This document shows, piece by piece, positions 12,266 to 39,325 of a stretch of DNA of 64,000 nt (within the stretch, counting starts at the first letter, position 1; every line of letters starts with the position of its first letter). The notes under the pieces were generated by a model, which saw only the letters and a program-made list of their open reading frames with translations, did no database searches and was not told where the DNA came from. Made by a program: the position numbers and the translations under genes. Source of the DNA: Primulina eburnea (Eukaryota; Streptophyta; Magnoliopsida; Lamiales; Gesneriaceae); the NCBI RefSeq assembly GCF_022965805.1, contig NC_133105.1, positions 3,472,001-3,536,000 of the forward strand. Direction: 5' to 3'.

Positions 12266-12871
12266 CTAAGGGGCGGAGCCAGGATCTTGGTTCAGCGTAG
12301 GCAACCATATATTTTAATTAATAATGCAAAAAAAAAAAGAGCAATAATTAATCGACAAATAAAAATAATGTGTCATAAAGTTTGAACACAAGTTACGCAT
12401 AGCCATTAGCATTGATAATTGATGGAAAAACGTCAGAAAAATGAGGAATAACGTCGTGTACAAAATCCGAAATCAAAACAAAATATGATATAAAATATAC
12501 GTTCGGAAAATAAGCATTAATTCATTATCGGTTGGAAAAAGCATAAAATTATAAAACAATTGAATGATCGACAAATATTGAACGAAACAACAAACCTAAA
12601 ATTTGGTAACATTTTGGATTTTTTTAGAGATTATGAAAGATTAAACAGTAATTAAAATGAATTGGAATGATTGTTGTTTGAGTCTAAAATTTGTGTCTAG
12701 AAATTATTAAAAAAATTTGATCAGTATAGACATCTAAACATATAATAATAACATACACAAATTAAAAATTCAGACATAAATATAAATATATATATATAAA
12801 CATATAAAAAAAATTTTGGCCCAGTGTGGGCAGCAGCCCACACTGGGCATATGGTGGCTCCGCCCGCTAAG
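12266..12871. mobile_element. ~595-bp non-autonomous TIR DNA transposon
   Basis: Perfect 11-bp terminal inverted repeats: gggcggagcca at 12271-12281 and tggctccgccc at 12855-12865. The direct repeat 'ctaag' flanks them at 12266-12270 and 12867-12871 and is a candidate target-site duplication. The interior is AT-rich with no coding capacity. Near the right end there is a perfect internal hairpin, gcccagtgtgggc / gcccacactgggc at 12819-12831 and 12836-12848, with a 4-nt loop. The superfamily was not assigned. Confidence 0.7.
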
Positions 12872-13225
12872 GTGATTACCATATGGGTTTGTTAAATTTG
12901 GAATTTAGATTTAACTCAACTTCAAAAACTAGTTTAAAAGAGGATGATTGTTCATATCATATATACGACTTCCAAGTACTTAATTCAATCGATACGAGAT
13001 AACTTATAGAATTCTCAACTATATGTTCTTCGTGAATGTTTTTTTTACACTCGACATTTGTCCGCCATGCACTGACAATTATCCATTTCAGCATGCAAAA
13101 ACAATAAAAAAACCACGCGTCCGTATTGCAAATTTGTACATGCATGGCGCCAACCATAAATAAACATTAAACAACTTCGTGATCAGCACGTAGCGGTTCC
13201 TACGTACAGAGACTAAACTAGGGAG

Positions 13226-14699
13226 ATGGAGGAATCGGATGGTGCTGCAGCTGCACGTGATGCGACGGATACGACGATGGCGGCGTCACAGGCGGAACAG
13301 GTTAAGAATATGAATATATTGGTGGCCATCGACGACAGCGACGAGAGCTTCCATGCGCTTCAATGGGTCCTCGATAAGATTTTGAAGCAAGACGCTGGTG
13401 GATTGAACGCTACACCTGGAACGGAAACTACTCACGAATCCAAGGTGGTCACCGTAGTCCATGTGGTGCAGCCGATGCCCCGCTATGGCTTCCCCAGTGG
13501 ATATGGTTTGTTTTTCGTTCAATATTCCGCATTATTAGCTCATTTTACTGGAAGATATATCGATCGAGCAGAAAGGAAAAAAAAGGTTTAGATCCTTTAA
13601 AATTAAGTTGATTTTCACCACATAAAATTATTTTTTTGAGAGCTCAAACTTATTCAGCTTCCCTCCCTCCATCTTGGTTGCAAAGCAATCGTGACATCTG
13701 TCCAAGAATGCATGATATAGACATCTATATCGTTTCTTTAACTATTCAACTGTTTAAAATAAGTACGTGTACACATAATCCAGTCGAGGAATCCACAAGC
13801 AAAGCCCAGGAGCAGAATGCTGCAAGGATTCTGTCCCGTGCATTTGAAATGTGCAGGGAGAAATCAGTGCGTAACAAATTAAATTTACCCATGAAAAATT
13901 TACTGTAATTAATTTTGGTTGCTTTTAATTACTAAAAGGTCCGGGTGGAATATGTTTGTGATTCACGCAGTTGACTGCTAAGACTCTGATCCTTGAGGGT
14001 GATCCAAAGGACACCATCTGTCGGGCTGTGGAAGATATGAACATTCATCTTCTTATTATCGGCAGCCGCGGGCTTGGCCAAATCAAGAGGTATGTATATA
14101 TATATGTACTAGTAATTAATCATTAATGAAAAAACAATTTATTCTTATAATTTTTTTAATGGAATTAAAATCCTTGTTTTAATTATAATTAATTTAAAAC
14201 ATTTCTTCATATATATTATAAGATATTACTAATATGAACTTTTCAATTTTTTTGAAAAGATAGAATTTTTATAACAAAGCTAATGTCCCATCTATAATTT
14301 TAAAATTCAAATAAATAGATTGTATTTCCCCATGGTTACATGGTTAAACTATAAATAGTTTGTATTAAAATTGAGTTAAATATGCAAGTCTCCGTTTCTA
14401 TTTTTGTTAATTGGCTAATTACATAATAAAAACTAGTTTATATTTAGCATTAAATTAAAATTGAATAAAAATATACCAGTCTCATCTCTTATCAATCTTT
14501 TTTTAATCTTTTATTGAGTCTGATATGTTTTAAATTCGTGACACCACTAATTTGAACTTATAATAAGCAAACCTGGCTAATACTTGAATATGGTTTGCCT
14601 AAATGTTTTAGGGCTTTGTTGGGAAGTGTGAGCGATTACTGTGTCCACCACGCAAGGTGCCCGGTGCTCGTCGTTAAACCGCCCAAGAAATCACATTGA
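13226..14699 (+). CDS. Universal stress protein A-like protein
   Basis: Plant universal stress protein of 189 aa in four exons: 13226-13505, 13784-13866, 13971-14089, 14612-14699 (570 nt, in frame). A short Ala/Asp-rich N-terminus is followed by the USP core, starting NILVAIDDSDES with helix HALQWVLDKI. The middle exon encodes KAQEQNAARILSRAFEMC. The C-terminal part carries LILEGDPKDTICRAVE and the nucleotide-binding signature GSRGLGQIKRALLGSVSDYC, matching the G-2X-G-9X-G(S/T) ATP-binding pattern of the family. It ends CPVLVVKPPKKSH. The single USP domain makes it a small cytosolic, ATP-binding type protein of the At3g11930-like group. The physiological role is not visible in the sequence. 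Confidence 0.93.
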
Positions 14700-15676
14700 A
14701 CAATCGATCGAGTCGGCAAATATCAGACACAGTAGATTTTGTGTGAATAAATGTATTGCATCGTTCTCTCTCTCGAACATGATTATCATGTACTATGTAC
14801 GTACGGTTGTATGCGTCGTCGCCTGCAGGTGTAAATGGTCCGGGGTCATATTTATTGTAGAATCGAGCTTCTCGACGTCGTTTTGTTGGATTAACGATTT
14901 TTATCTTGTTGTGAGATACGTGGCATGTCGTAGAACACGAAATCGAGGAGCATACTAAAATGAATAAAAAAGTTAATAAAAAATTATCATAGGAGAACGA
15001 CTTTTGTAAATAAAATTCATAAACGTTTTACAAAAAGCTTGTCTAAATGTTTTTTTTTTGGTTGTTTATCACACATGGTTTTAAAATACTTAATTCGAAT
15101 AGAATTAAATTTTGGATCAACATGTAATAACTTGATAGCGTAATCCCATTTAAAGCCAACATATTTTAACCTGGGATAAGCAATTATAAGGCGTGACTAG
15201 GGAATAATTTGTCTTAAATAACCAGAATCTGCGTTATTTATAGTAAATAAATAAATAAATAATGAGATTAAATGAAAAGGAGGAAAAGAAAATAATTTAT
15301 TATATTTTATTTTTACTTTTTAAGTACACAAAAAGAATATTAATTATTTAAAAGGTAAAGAAAAAAGGGCCAAACAAAACAAGAGGACACGAACTAAATT
15401 AAACTATTGTCGGTTTATCAAAAACAAAAGACCACGTGTCAATATTTTATTTGCCATTAAATAACCCTATATTTTACGTCGTCTGTTACTCTCGCTCGTT
15501 CCATCTCCGGACCTCCCCATTTTACCCTTACATTTGGCAGTAATCACGCACGAAAAACCACCCAGAAAACCTACAATCGATTCTCTTCTCTCTCCGAATC
15601 TCCCTCCCTTCCCCCGTTCGCATTACTCTGAATTCCTTGTCAATTTATCAATCGGGCGGTGACAATATCTCCGGCC
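14700..15676. other. Intergenic: USP 3' UTR and UBP12 promoter/5' UTR
   Basis: Contains the 3' end of the universal stress gene, AT-rich spacer, then a pyrimidine-rich leader with CT runs from about 15540 up to the UBP12 start. No further gene seen. Confidence 0.6.
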
Positions 15677-26515
<10,839 letters not shown>

Positions 26516-27812
26516 GTATAATTTTGTTTATCTAAATCTGAAATCCACAGTTCAAATGCGGAAATTTTCAACTGTGGATATGATAAGGAGAACGTATGGC
26601 TGAAAGGATGCGTGATACTTCTTTTTTCTACCGTTCCTTCTTAAAGGACATTCTGGTCACCCTTTTGGTTATTATTTTTGTCCTCTGACTTGGCTGGGGG
26701 AATAGTATTTTGCTTTGTGTTCCATTATTACCAGCTCTTGAAGTAGCCGGGAAGATTTTGTCAGCCCATGTAATTTATATCATGAACTGATGAACATGAC
26801 AATATTTTGGTGGATGGGGCTGTAAAGTGGGTATAGTTAGGAAGTTCCGTACTTCGTTCTCTTTAATTTTGTCATTTGAGGTTCTTTTCTTCATTCCCTT
26901 TGGTTGTAATTCTTGTTTTCATAAATAGGGGATATTACTTTGTAAAAGAAACAGTTATGATACTATTTTATAGAGCCATAATCCTAATCGTTTCTAGTTT
27001 TTGGTGCCTTTTCGCTTGCTGAGAATACAAAATCGGCATGGCTAGGGTGATCGCTTTCGTGTATTGAGGTCATCACGTGTAAATGATTCAAAATTATCAT
27101 GCTCTTGGCCGGGTGTTTCATCCTCTAGTAATTCACGTATACAAATAAGTAGTAATCCATTTTCAAGGAATGTACGTTGGTTCTTAGAATTACTACAATT
27201 TGGTGGTTTGGTTGGGTTTTCTCTTCGATTAATGTAAAAATTCTCGAGACATAATACAAGCTTTTATCTCATCTTGCGAGGTTATATCTCATCCACGTTA
27301 TAGAAAGAATATAGCTTTCATGGTGTGGAGAGAGCTCCTTAGCCTTAATTCTGTAGAGACATTGTCGTAACCAACGGACGTCGCAACAAAGTATAATTGC
27401 ACCATTTGCACGCTAAATATATAACAAAGTTGGGGACGAAAATCATTTCTCTAGTTTTCAAGTCATTAACCATCCTCAATCATTTAAAGATTTTTCGTAT
27501 GACGTGCGATGTCGTAGTCGTTTCTTCCATGTTCACTAAGTAAATCTGCAAGTTAATGCAATATAATGTAAGTCACGTTAGCTAGGTAAATCATATTAGA
27601 CAAGTTCTGTGTGACAAGTTCATCCGAAAATGGATTTGTCTTTCTCACCATTGGTCAAGTGCTCACTTGTTTTATTAACTCGGACAATCTTAAGAAGAGT
27701 AGTCGTTTCTAACATTTATTACAAAATTGAGTTAATGCATTGAAGTTATATGCATATAGGTTAATGTTGATAACCTTATTAATTAATAAAATAAAGTGTA
27801 TTTAACATAAAA
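26516..27812. other. Intergenic: UBP12 3' UTR and spacer
   Basis: 3' UTR of UBP12 followed by AT-rich spacer. No coding or RNA gene recognised. Confidence 0.6.
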
Positions 27813-30634
27813 TTGTGTGCGAGAATCATGGTCATTGCAATTGCCCGAATTGGCACCTTTTGGACCTCAACTGTAGCTGCTCTGCGGATAATCAATTTAA
27901 AGAAATTCCCTTTTCCGCCATCAGATTCTCTGAGTTTTCATCTCTTTTATCGAAATTCCTCTCTTTTACATTCTTCATCTTCTCGTTTCACTGAGAGATT
28001 TGGTGGAAGCCCCTTTCTTTCTGCCAGAACGTCGTTTTTCCGAACCCGGCGATTTTATTTGGTGCGAAATGGATCGATATCTTAACTTTTGATCATAAGA
28101 GCTGCTTTTTCTGCTCCGAGTCTGGTTCCAGTGAGAACTTCGGCGCTGCTGGAATTGTGACGCCGAGGGTGCGAATACGACTCCCTTTCTGTTCTGTCAT
28201 ATTGCCCCATTGATTACTTTTCGGAATGTGGGTATTCTGGATTAGGGAAAATTAGGATTAAACTTATTGCGTACAAATTTAGGACCGATTTTTTAACATC
28301 GATGTTTGTGGATCTCTGTTTTGATGCGCGCTTTGATAATTGATTGTTCGAGATTTTTCTGCTGTCTGGGAAAGATTCATACTACGCAAAGCTTCAGTGC
28401 TGGCATATTTATATGAAGTTGAATGTGCTAATTGGACGTGATATGTTGAATTTTGAGATGTTATTTGAGGACCTCTTCATCTATTTATATTTTGGTGCTG
28501 AACATGCACGTGGGTTTAATAAGACTGAATGTGATCTATATCTTTCGGTGTTGAAGAATGATGTACGGAAATTTTGTTCCATTAAGGGGGAGGAATTACA
28601 ATGTTAAGGTTGGAGAATTGGAGAGGGAGTATAAGAACTGGCAGAAGAAACTGCATCCTGATCTAGTTCATTCTAAAATCCAGGTTCATATGCTGCATCG
28701 ATGCTGTTTTTCCAATTTGTTTTCTAGAAAAATGTCTACATTGATGGTGAAAGTTTTTTGCTTGCTTTTTTGTAGAGAGAAAGGGAGTATGCGGCTGAAC
28801 AGTTTGCGCTGGTGATAGATGCATATCGAACACTAGCTGAGTTGCTGACCCACTGTCAAGAGCAATCTACATGGTATACCAATACTCATTTGGATCATAA
28901 CCATGAGTAGCACATATTAATATAGCATCCTTAGTGGTTATTGTGGTGAACAATAAGCAAGCTTTTATTAATGAAGTGAACAATACCTAGAAATTTTATG
29001 ATTATTAAAATATAGATAGATATTTGATGTTTTATGTGAATTCCTGAAGTGCAATCCATATCATATGATTGAAGCCTGTAACTTCACTTTAAAATCTAAA
29101 GGTGTGGTGGAAAGAATTCTCTCAATGTGTTCATTATTCTTTCCCCATGATTTCCCACTAATGTTGAGGTTGACCTATGTAGATGAAGATAGAAGGCCTG
29201 ATTGTGGATGAAGAAGAAAGGATTACAGACCTGGAGCTCCTAGCTGAGGTAACAAAGTACTTCATGAATCATCTGTTGCAGAGGATTGCTTTTGTCTCCC
29301 ACTTTTAATCTTTTAGTTTCAAAACATTTTGTTTTATGCACATGCTATATCTCTGCATGTAATATGTCACAGCTCGTTTGTCACCAATAACTATGTTACT
29401 GCAGAGGCCACTCAAGTTTAATACTTTTCATTGTTCTTATTATAGATTTAGCAGAAGTATTTTTTTTATGATATGGACCTGCTTGTGATTTTTAAAAAAA
29501 GATTTGACTTTTAGATTAGTTTTTATGCCCGAGGGGTGGGGGGGTGTCAATAAAAGAAACTTGAACTGGGTAACCGGAACATTACACTAATAAGAGTTCT
29601 GTTCTATGAAAGAATTGCATGATAACAAGCTCCGAGCAATATATTGACAAGTCAACTTGTTCAAGTTATTTTTGAATATGTCGATTTCATGTGGTTCCAC
29701 AGTTAAGGTCAGGTATATTCAGCATGCGCTCATGTAAGGATTATGTGATCTTATTCCCCAGAGGCGCTTTCAAGAAAACTGCTTTGTGATAATAATAGGT
29801 GGATTGGCATGCAGATAATGGAGTTAAGGGAAGCTGTTGAAGAAGCAGAAGGCACCGCGGCATTGATTCAGATCCAGGCCCAGGTATATATAAATGTGGG
29901 TTGACATAAACAGTTTTTCACATCTTTTGAACTTTGGATTCTGAAACCATGAACAAAAAGGAACTGTTTCATCCATATTCGCTATTTTGTTGGACTACTT
30001 CTATTCGTCTCAAATCAAGGTAGAGAATGTGTTTTTTTGTATTCTTCTACGATCATTCGAGATAAATGGAGTTAAGGGAAGCTGTTGAAGAAGCAGAAGG
30101 CACCGCGGCATTGATTCAGATCCAGGCCCAGGTATATATAAATGTGGGTTGACATAAACAGTTTTTCACATCTTTTGAACTTTGGATTCTGAAACCATGA
30201 ACAAAAAGGAACTGTTTCATCCATATTCGCTATTTTGTTGGACTACTTCTAGTCGTCTCAAATCAAGGTAGAGAATGTGTTTTTTTGTATTCTTCTACGA
30301 TCATTCGAGATAAATGGACAATCCATAGTTGGCATGCTTTATCAGTTTCAACAATTATGTGACATGCTTGATTTTTGTTGATCTTTTGTTGTCTGTTGGT
30401 TAGACAAGTGACAACAATTTTCTCTTTGGGATATTTTGTTGTCCAATTTTCTGATCATAATATCTTCCCCATTCCTCTTTTCTGCCTGCCTTTCAGTTGC
30501 AGGAAAAATTGCAGTATTGGTCTAACTCATTTGAAGATGCGATTAGGAGTAAACAATATGAAGACGCGCTTTCTTCAATTTGAAGAATGACATACCACAA
30601 ACGTGCAAATGGGGAATTTATAAAGAAGCTTTAG
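27813..30634 (+). pseudogene. HSCB: Decayed HSCB (mitochondrial Fe-S cluster co-chaperone) gene
   Basis: Intron-containing relic of the J-type co-chaperone HscB/Jac1. Recognisable parts: FCSES (about 28108), NTTPFLFC (about 28175) and IDYF (about 28212) from the N-terminal zinc region; YKNWQKKLHPDLVHSKIQ (28630-28683, with the HPD motif); EREYAAEQFALVIDAYRTL (28779-28835); MKIEGLIVDEEERI (29183-29248); MELREAVEEAEGT (29815-29883); and a last exon from 30497 ending ANGEFIKKL before TAG at 30632-30634. Lesions: frame change near 28083, loss of the CWNC zinc ligands and of an intact helix I, an 8-bp insertion at 28841-28848 that shifts the frame just before the conserved SRAIYM, and an in-frame TGA at 30581-30583 where the family has Arg or Gln before RMTYHKRA. 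Introns are retained, so this is not a processed copy. A functional copy elsewhere is expected. Confidence 0.88.
29818..30313 (+). repeat. 248-bp tandem duplication of an HSCB exon plus intron
   Basis: Two head-to-tail copies, 29818-30065 and 30066-30313. Each contains the MELREAVEEAEGT exon and its downstream intron. By eye they differ at a single base (ctattcg against ctagtcg). The word 'aatgga' occurs at the left edge, at the junction and at the right edge. The second exon copy has lost the original 'gcag' acceptor context. Confidence 0.93.
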
Positions 30635-31504
30635 TGCTGGTGTAATGTTTTCTATGATATTAGTTTCAAAGGTATATTACATTCTCTCTTTTGAAGGAGC
30701 TATGGATGGCATTTTATTTTGGGTTTAACTCAATGGCCAGAAGTGTTGTGCTCTTCGATATCAAGATTGACAAATTCCAACTTGTAAGGTGTAGATTTTC
30801 TGAATCTGTAAGTTAATTTTATGTTTTGGGCCAATCAAAAAACATTTGTTTATAAATCCTATTTTGGATGGACGTATCGAGTGACTCTAATTATTTACCT
30901 GCTCAACTACAAGTTTATGATGTATTTTAATACACTATTTTCATTAAAAAAAATTGAAAAAAACTACGGTTTTATCAGTGAGTTTATCCATTTCTAATGC
31001 CGAACTCTGAACGAAGTATCAGTGAATGATTTGTAAACAAAGTTTCTTTATGACACTTCAATTTTTTATTTTGATAAAAAAAATGCAGGAATAAGGGAGA
31101 ATTATTTCTCTAAATGAGGTAATGTTATTGAATTGTTAGGTTGATTATATTAGGATAGAGAATTTTATGGAAGAAGAAAAAAGATTAATTCTGCCTGCGA
31201 TACATACATAATTGTTGTATGAATAAATATTCCATATGCTGGAACCATGACATTTTCTGTTCCAACAATTATATTTTATGGTTTACAATTATATCAAAAA
31301 ATGGGAAAAAAAAGAGAAAGAAAATGATAATCGTATCCATTTAATAATTGAGGCTCCAACCAATAGATTGGTTAAATTTGAAATTCGAAATCCAAGTAAC
31401 GGTCACATTCAAATCCACCGATATCTTCAGTTGCAACCAATGTTACGCCATATCCTCTGCATATGCTAAATCATTCCTCTTCCTCAGTCCTGCACCAGGA
31501 AAAA
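30635..31504. other. Intergenic: spacer and DUF936 gene promoter/5' UTR
   Basis: AT-rich sequence without a recognisable gene. The last ~60 bp before 31505 are probably 5' UTR of the DUF936 gene. Confidence 0.5.
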
Positions 31505-34500
31505 ATGGCGTCTTTGACCCCAGGAATCCTTCTCAAACTCCTCCAATCCATGAACTCCACCACCAAAGTCACCGGAGACCATCGCAGCGCTCTCCTCCAG
31601 GTCATCGGAATTGTCCCTGCGTTGTCGACTTCAGATTCTCTTTGGCCCAACCATGGATTCTACGTTCAGCTGTCGGATTCCCGCAATTCCACCTATGTTT
31701 CCCTTTCCGACCGTGATACCGAACTCATCCTCAACAACCGCCTCCAGCTGGGTCAGTTTGTGCACCTCGATCGACTGGTCTTCGACTCACCCCCTGTTCC
31801 TGCCCCACTTAATCTACGCCCTATAGCTGGTCGTCACCAATTTATTGGATCTCCTGAACCCCTCATAGCTCGCATTAACAGTGGTGGATTTGTAATCCAG
31901 CCAGTTTCGGAGTCTGACCTCTCGGTGGACCCTATTGCAGCTTATTTGTCGAGGATGGGGAAGAAAGTGATGGATTCGAAGGAGAAATGCGCCGAGAGTG
32001 AGGGGAGTGTGGGTGATGTTAAGATAGCCTCCTCTAAGGTTAATAGGGGAGCCGTTGCCCCAAAAGAGAATTTGAATGTTAATATCAGTTCTGGAGATGC
32101 CCAGGCTAACGGTAATGGTAAAGCTGGTTCAGACAAGGTCAGTTCGCAAAGGTTTTCGTCACCTGGAGCGTTAAAGCAGAGATCCGTGATGCCATCTGTG
32201 AAGAAAGCAGAGAGGGATCCATCCCCAGCTGGAAAGTCAGGAAAGCGCTCGAGTTCCCCTGCACCGTCAAAGTGCGTGGTTCCTAGCCTTGAGGAGGCTG
32301 CCAAAGAGGAAAATAGGAGGACGTCGAGGGAACCAGCAATAATAGTGCCATCAAGATATCGGCAGCCATCACCAACTTCAGGGAGGAGGCAGGCAAGTCC
32401 GGTGGTAGCTAGAAGGATGTCTCTGTCCCCTGGCCGAAGATTATCGGGCGGGCTTAAGGTATCCCCAGCACTGGATTCTTCCGGGAAGAAGAAAATGGCT
32501 AGCATTGCTGCGGGGATATCAAAGGTTTCTGAGGCGCTTGTAGGGTCCGCAAAGCCAAGTAGAAAGAACTGGGATGATGGGGCGACTCCAGGTGGAGGCG
32601 TCTCCTCTGAGGACAAAGAAAAAACGAGGACTAAAAATAGACCCGATCTGCAAGCTATTTTGAGAACTCAGGTGACATCTTTTTGCCCTCTGAGAAATTC
32701 TTGAGTTGTTACAGTGTTTAGATATGCACTTGGTACCATCTGTTGTGAAATTGTTTTATGCAGACATGTTGAGTGGTATAAATTTGTAATAAATCACCTT
32801 TCTGCTAGAATGAGCCTCGTGCTATGTTTTTAACTCAAACCAGATAACAGCAGTTTGTGGTGATTTGGTATGTGACCTGACCGAGTGGTTCGTTTTCAGG
32901 CTGCTATTTCTCGGCGATTAAGTGATGTACATGACAATTCATCTGCAAAAGACGAAAAATCTTGTGGGTCTGAAAGTTCATTTGAGTCTGAGAAAACAAA
33001 TGTGGCTCCTGTAATCACCATTCACGAGAAGAAATGGACGGATGGTAGTATTCCATTGGATAGTGTCTCTTCAAGCCTTGCAAAACTTGGAAAGGTACAC
33101 GAGAACTTACGTATCAATATTATTACTATCTATTTCTTCAATTGGGCATTGTAATGTAAGTTTTTAATATGGCATTGGGATAGGATGCTACGCGCAGGAG
33201 AAGAGTTGCTTCAACTGCTGCGTCTGAAGCTTTGGAGGAGGCCATGGTCACAGAATCGATTGTGAGAAACTTAAGGTACTGCATGAGCCGATGTCTCTAC
33301 ACTCATTATTAGTAATGTTCGTTGTATTTGTTGCTTTATGAAAATGACGCAAGAAATTTTTTTTTGGTCACCTACAGCTATGTTAAGTTCGACCCCTAAA
33401 TATATCTAGTTTTATATGATATTTTGGCTTCTGTAATGCCTCAAATACAATTCTATAAAATACAGAACCTGGTTTAGCCACTTAAATTTCTAGTCCTTTG
33501 AAGTCTTCATTACTACTTATAGTTCCGTCCATTTTTTAGGATTTAGTGCTGTTCTTTCGTGCCTGGTGTACCTTGCTGCTTTTGTTACTTCGCTTGGTTT
33601 ATGTTATTAGCCAGAGATTGGTATCTTTTGTTGTGCTCCTTAAAATGAATAATGACGATGGGATGCAGTGAATAATCACATATATTGTCCTCCCTAGTGC
33701 TAATTTTACACTTGTTACGTTTATATTGATTTGAGTCTTCATTTGTGAACCTCTTACAACAGTGTTTAACTACTAAAAGATCTACTTTGTGAAAAACTGC
33801 AGCATGTTTTCAGATCTCCACTCATGTTCAAAGCCTGAAAATCCTTTACCTACTATCGATCGATTCATGTCGATTTATGAAGATGTTCTAAAATCCATAG
33901 CAGCAGCAGAATCTATTGCCGGTAAATATAGGTCATCAGCTACTAATGACAACACCACCTATTCAGAACAATCAAAATCTAGCACCCTTTGGGTAGAAGC
34001 CGCTTTGGCTACAAATCTTGAAGTTGTCTCCCTTTTAACCGACCAAAACTTTGCGGGCTCATCCAAAATGGAGCAACAAAATTCTAAGAAACGACTTTCT
34101 GCCAATTCTACCTTTAAGAATAACAACACAAACGCCTCTCCATCAACGGTAGTTGGACCTTGGACTCGGGGCAAAGGAATGGAAGAGACTGTGGAACTTG
34201 GAAAAATTTTGCAGTATGAGATGCAAATATGGTTTGTAAGATTTGTAGAGTCATCCCTTGATGCTGGTTTTCAGGTTTTTGGGAAATGCACTCCAGCTAG
34301 CACCGGTGCACTCAACAACTGTGGCCCTATAGCAGCAATCTTGTCTCAACTTAAGCGAGTCAACAACTGGTTGGATTGCATAATGACTCAACAAGACGAC
34401 GTTCTTGCGGGAAAGATTGAGAGCCTGAAGCGAAAGATTTATGGGTTTGTGATTCAACATGTTGGCACGACAGTCGAAAGTATGATCCCAGCAGCCTCGT

Positions 34501-34505
34501 CTTGA
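31505..34505 (+). CDS. DUF936 family protein
   Basis: Plant-specific protein of unknown function, 718 aa, four exons: 31505-32671, 32900-33094, 33184-33275, 33803-34505 (2,157 nt, in frame). The start [17 protein letters not shown] is the conserved N-terminus of the DUF936 family, preferred over an upstream in-frame ATG at 31463. The N-terminal ~125 residues form the conserved block ([54 protein letters not shown]). A long Ser/Pro/Lys/Arg-rich region that looks disordered follows (residues about 150-450, with SPGRRLSGG). The C-terminal ~230 residues are again conserved and helical ([23 protein letters not shown] ... [23 protein letters not shown]). No enzyme motif, signal peptide or membrane segment is visible. 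The biochemical role is unknown. Confidence 0.92.
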
Positions 34506-36117
34506 TTTCCAAGGCCTCGTGTTGTTGATAAAACTTGTTTGATTATTATTTATGAAACAGCTGAAAAATGGGTGTATGTGGATGAATGTTGATTGATTTT
34601 ACTGCAGAAACTTCCTCAAATTAGTTTCTTGTTTAAATTCCTCATTGTGACCACAAAAAGGGAGTAGTTACTATCAAAGGGTAAACTATTCCATTTTGAA
34701 TTTATTACTTCAGCATGTGTTTTAGATGAAATGAAACGCATACCTTTTTATATATCCCATCAGTATAAAGAATATTGAATACAAAAACTTAAGCACGACA
34801 AACAAGATTAATTACATTTAAGATATATTACTTTTGGTAATACAATTTAACTCGGGTCCAATTTGTAAGTTGGGATATTCTTTCTTACATATATATATGT
34901 GGGAAACATGTCTATTGATTTACAATCCATTATAATGTGTGTATATATATATAAAATATTCAAGCCGAGTGGCTTACCACTTCGTTACCTCAAACATGTG
35001 ACAACTTGGGACAAACCAAACATTTCATAATTTAATATTTGTATACTTTTATGCATTTTCTTATATTTATACGTGCATAACATCATCGGATTTATGTAAA
35101 TGTTAATAATATCCAAAGAATCTTCAACTAAAACTTTTCAACATTTCCTTCCAATTTTATTTATTGTGGATGCTTGCTTGGATGGACATACAGACTTCCA
35201 TTGTATAATAATATCTCATGATCCTGCAAAATTTATAAGCAAAATAGTTAAAATGGAATTTCTCATGAAATAATGATCGATTTGCATAATACAAACTAAG
35301 TGTTTACCCCATAAAAAATGTATAAATAAATGGAATGTAAACCCAATACACATTTACGTACAAGAAAAGTATGCTCGTATTAAAATTTTGATAGAAATAT
35401 ATTTAATTACAATTGAAATTAATATAACATAAAAAAATATTTTTGGTGAATTTATATAAATTAAAAAATATATTTATATACATATTAGCTAAAGAACGCG
35501 GATACATGCACTTGGGAAACATTGAAAGCTTCAACAGAAAAACCTGCCACCTTCCATCTTCCCATTTCCTCTCCCATTTGCGTCCGTTTCAACCAAAAAG
35601 GAGAGAAATTCAAAACCCTAATTCCACTACCATACCAACACTGTGGATGTGTCTGTGTGTGTGAATTGGCATATCAAACTGTGAAAGGTTGATATATATA
35701 AAATCACCACGATTCTTCTTTCCTTTTATTACAACGCCTACTTCCCTTTCTTTCATCGTACCATTTTCATTGCGTTTCTTCCATCCGTTCAACATTATTT
35801 GTGTTGTCTTTTTCAATATACATATGCGTATGCTTGGAACAAATTCTCAGGGCTCGTCTCAATTTTTCTCGATCATGCGGATTTTATGAACGTCTTGATT
35901 GATTGTTCTTGATTCTTGCCGGTTGTTTTATGTACGTGTCATATATATATTTTTATTTTATCACCAACATAGTGGAGTTGGGATTACTGGTTAGTAGATT
36001 TTCGTTGCAATTTTAGGTTTGCGAGACAATGGAGACATCGTTGGAGCTTAAAAAGTTAGTGGGGGTTCTTTGAAGTTTGAGTGTCATTTATCGGGGAAGA
36101 AGATAAATCATCAATCG
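34506..36117. other. Intergenic: DUF936 3' UTR, spacer, CPK promoter and leader
   Basis: AT-rich spacer with several 'atatatat' runs. From about 35500 the sequence becomes pyrimidine-rich and is probably promoter plus long 5' leader of the kinase gene. The leader contains upstream ATGs, including one in frame with the kinase at 36070. No other gene is supported. Confidence 0.55.

Positions 36118-39325
<3,208 letters not shown>

Noticed and set aside
30064..30134. Second copy of the HSCB MELREAVEEAEGT exon as a functional alternative exon
   Set aside because: It lost the original acceptor, would be one base out of frame, and the gene already has other disabling lesions.
31942..32616. 224-codon ORF antisense to the DUF936 gene
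   Set aside because: It lies wholly inside the large DUF936 exon in the opposite frame; Ser/Leu/Pro-rich content mirrors the disordered sense protein.
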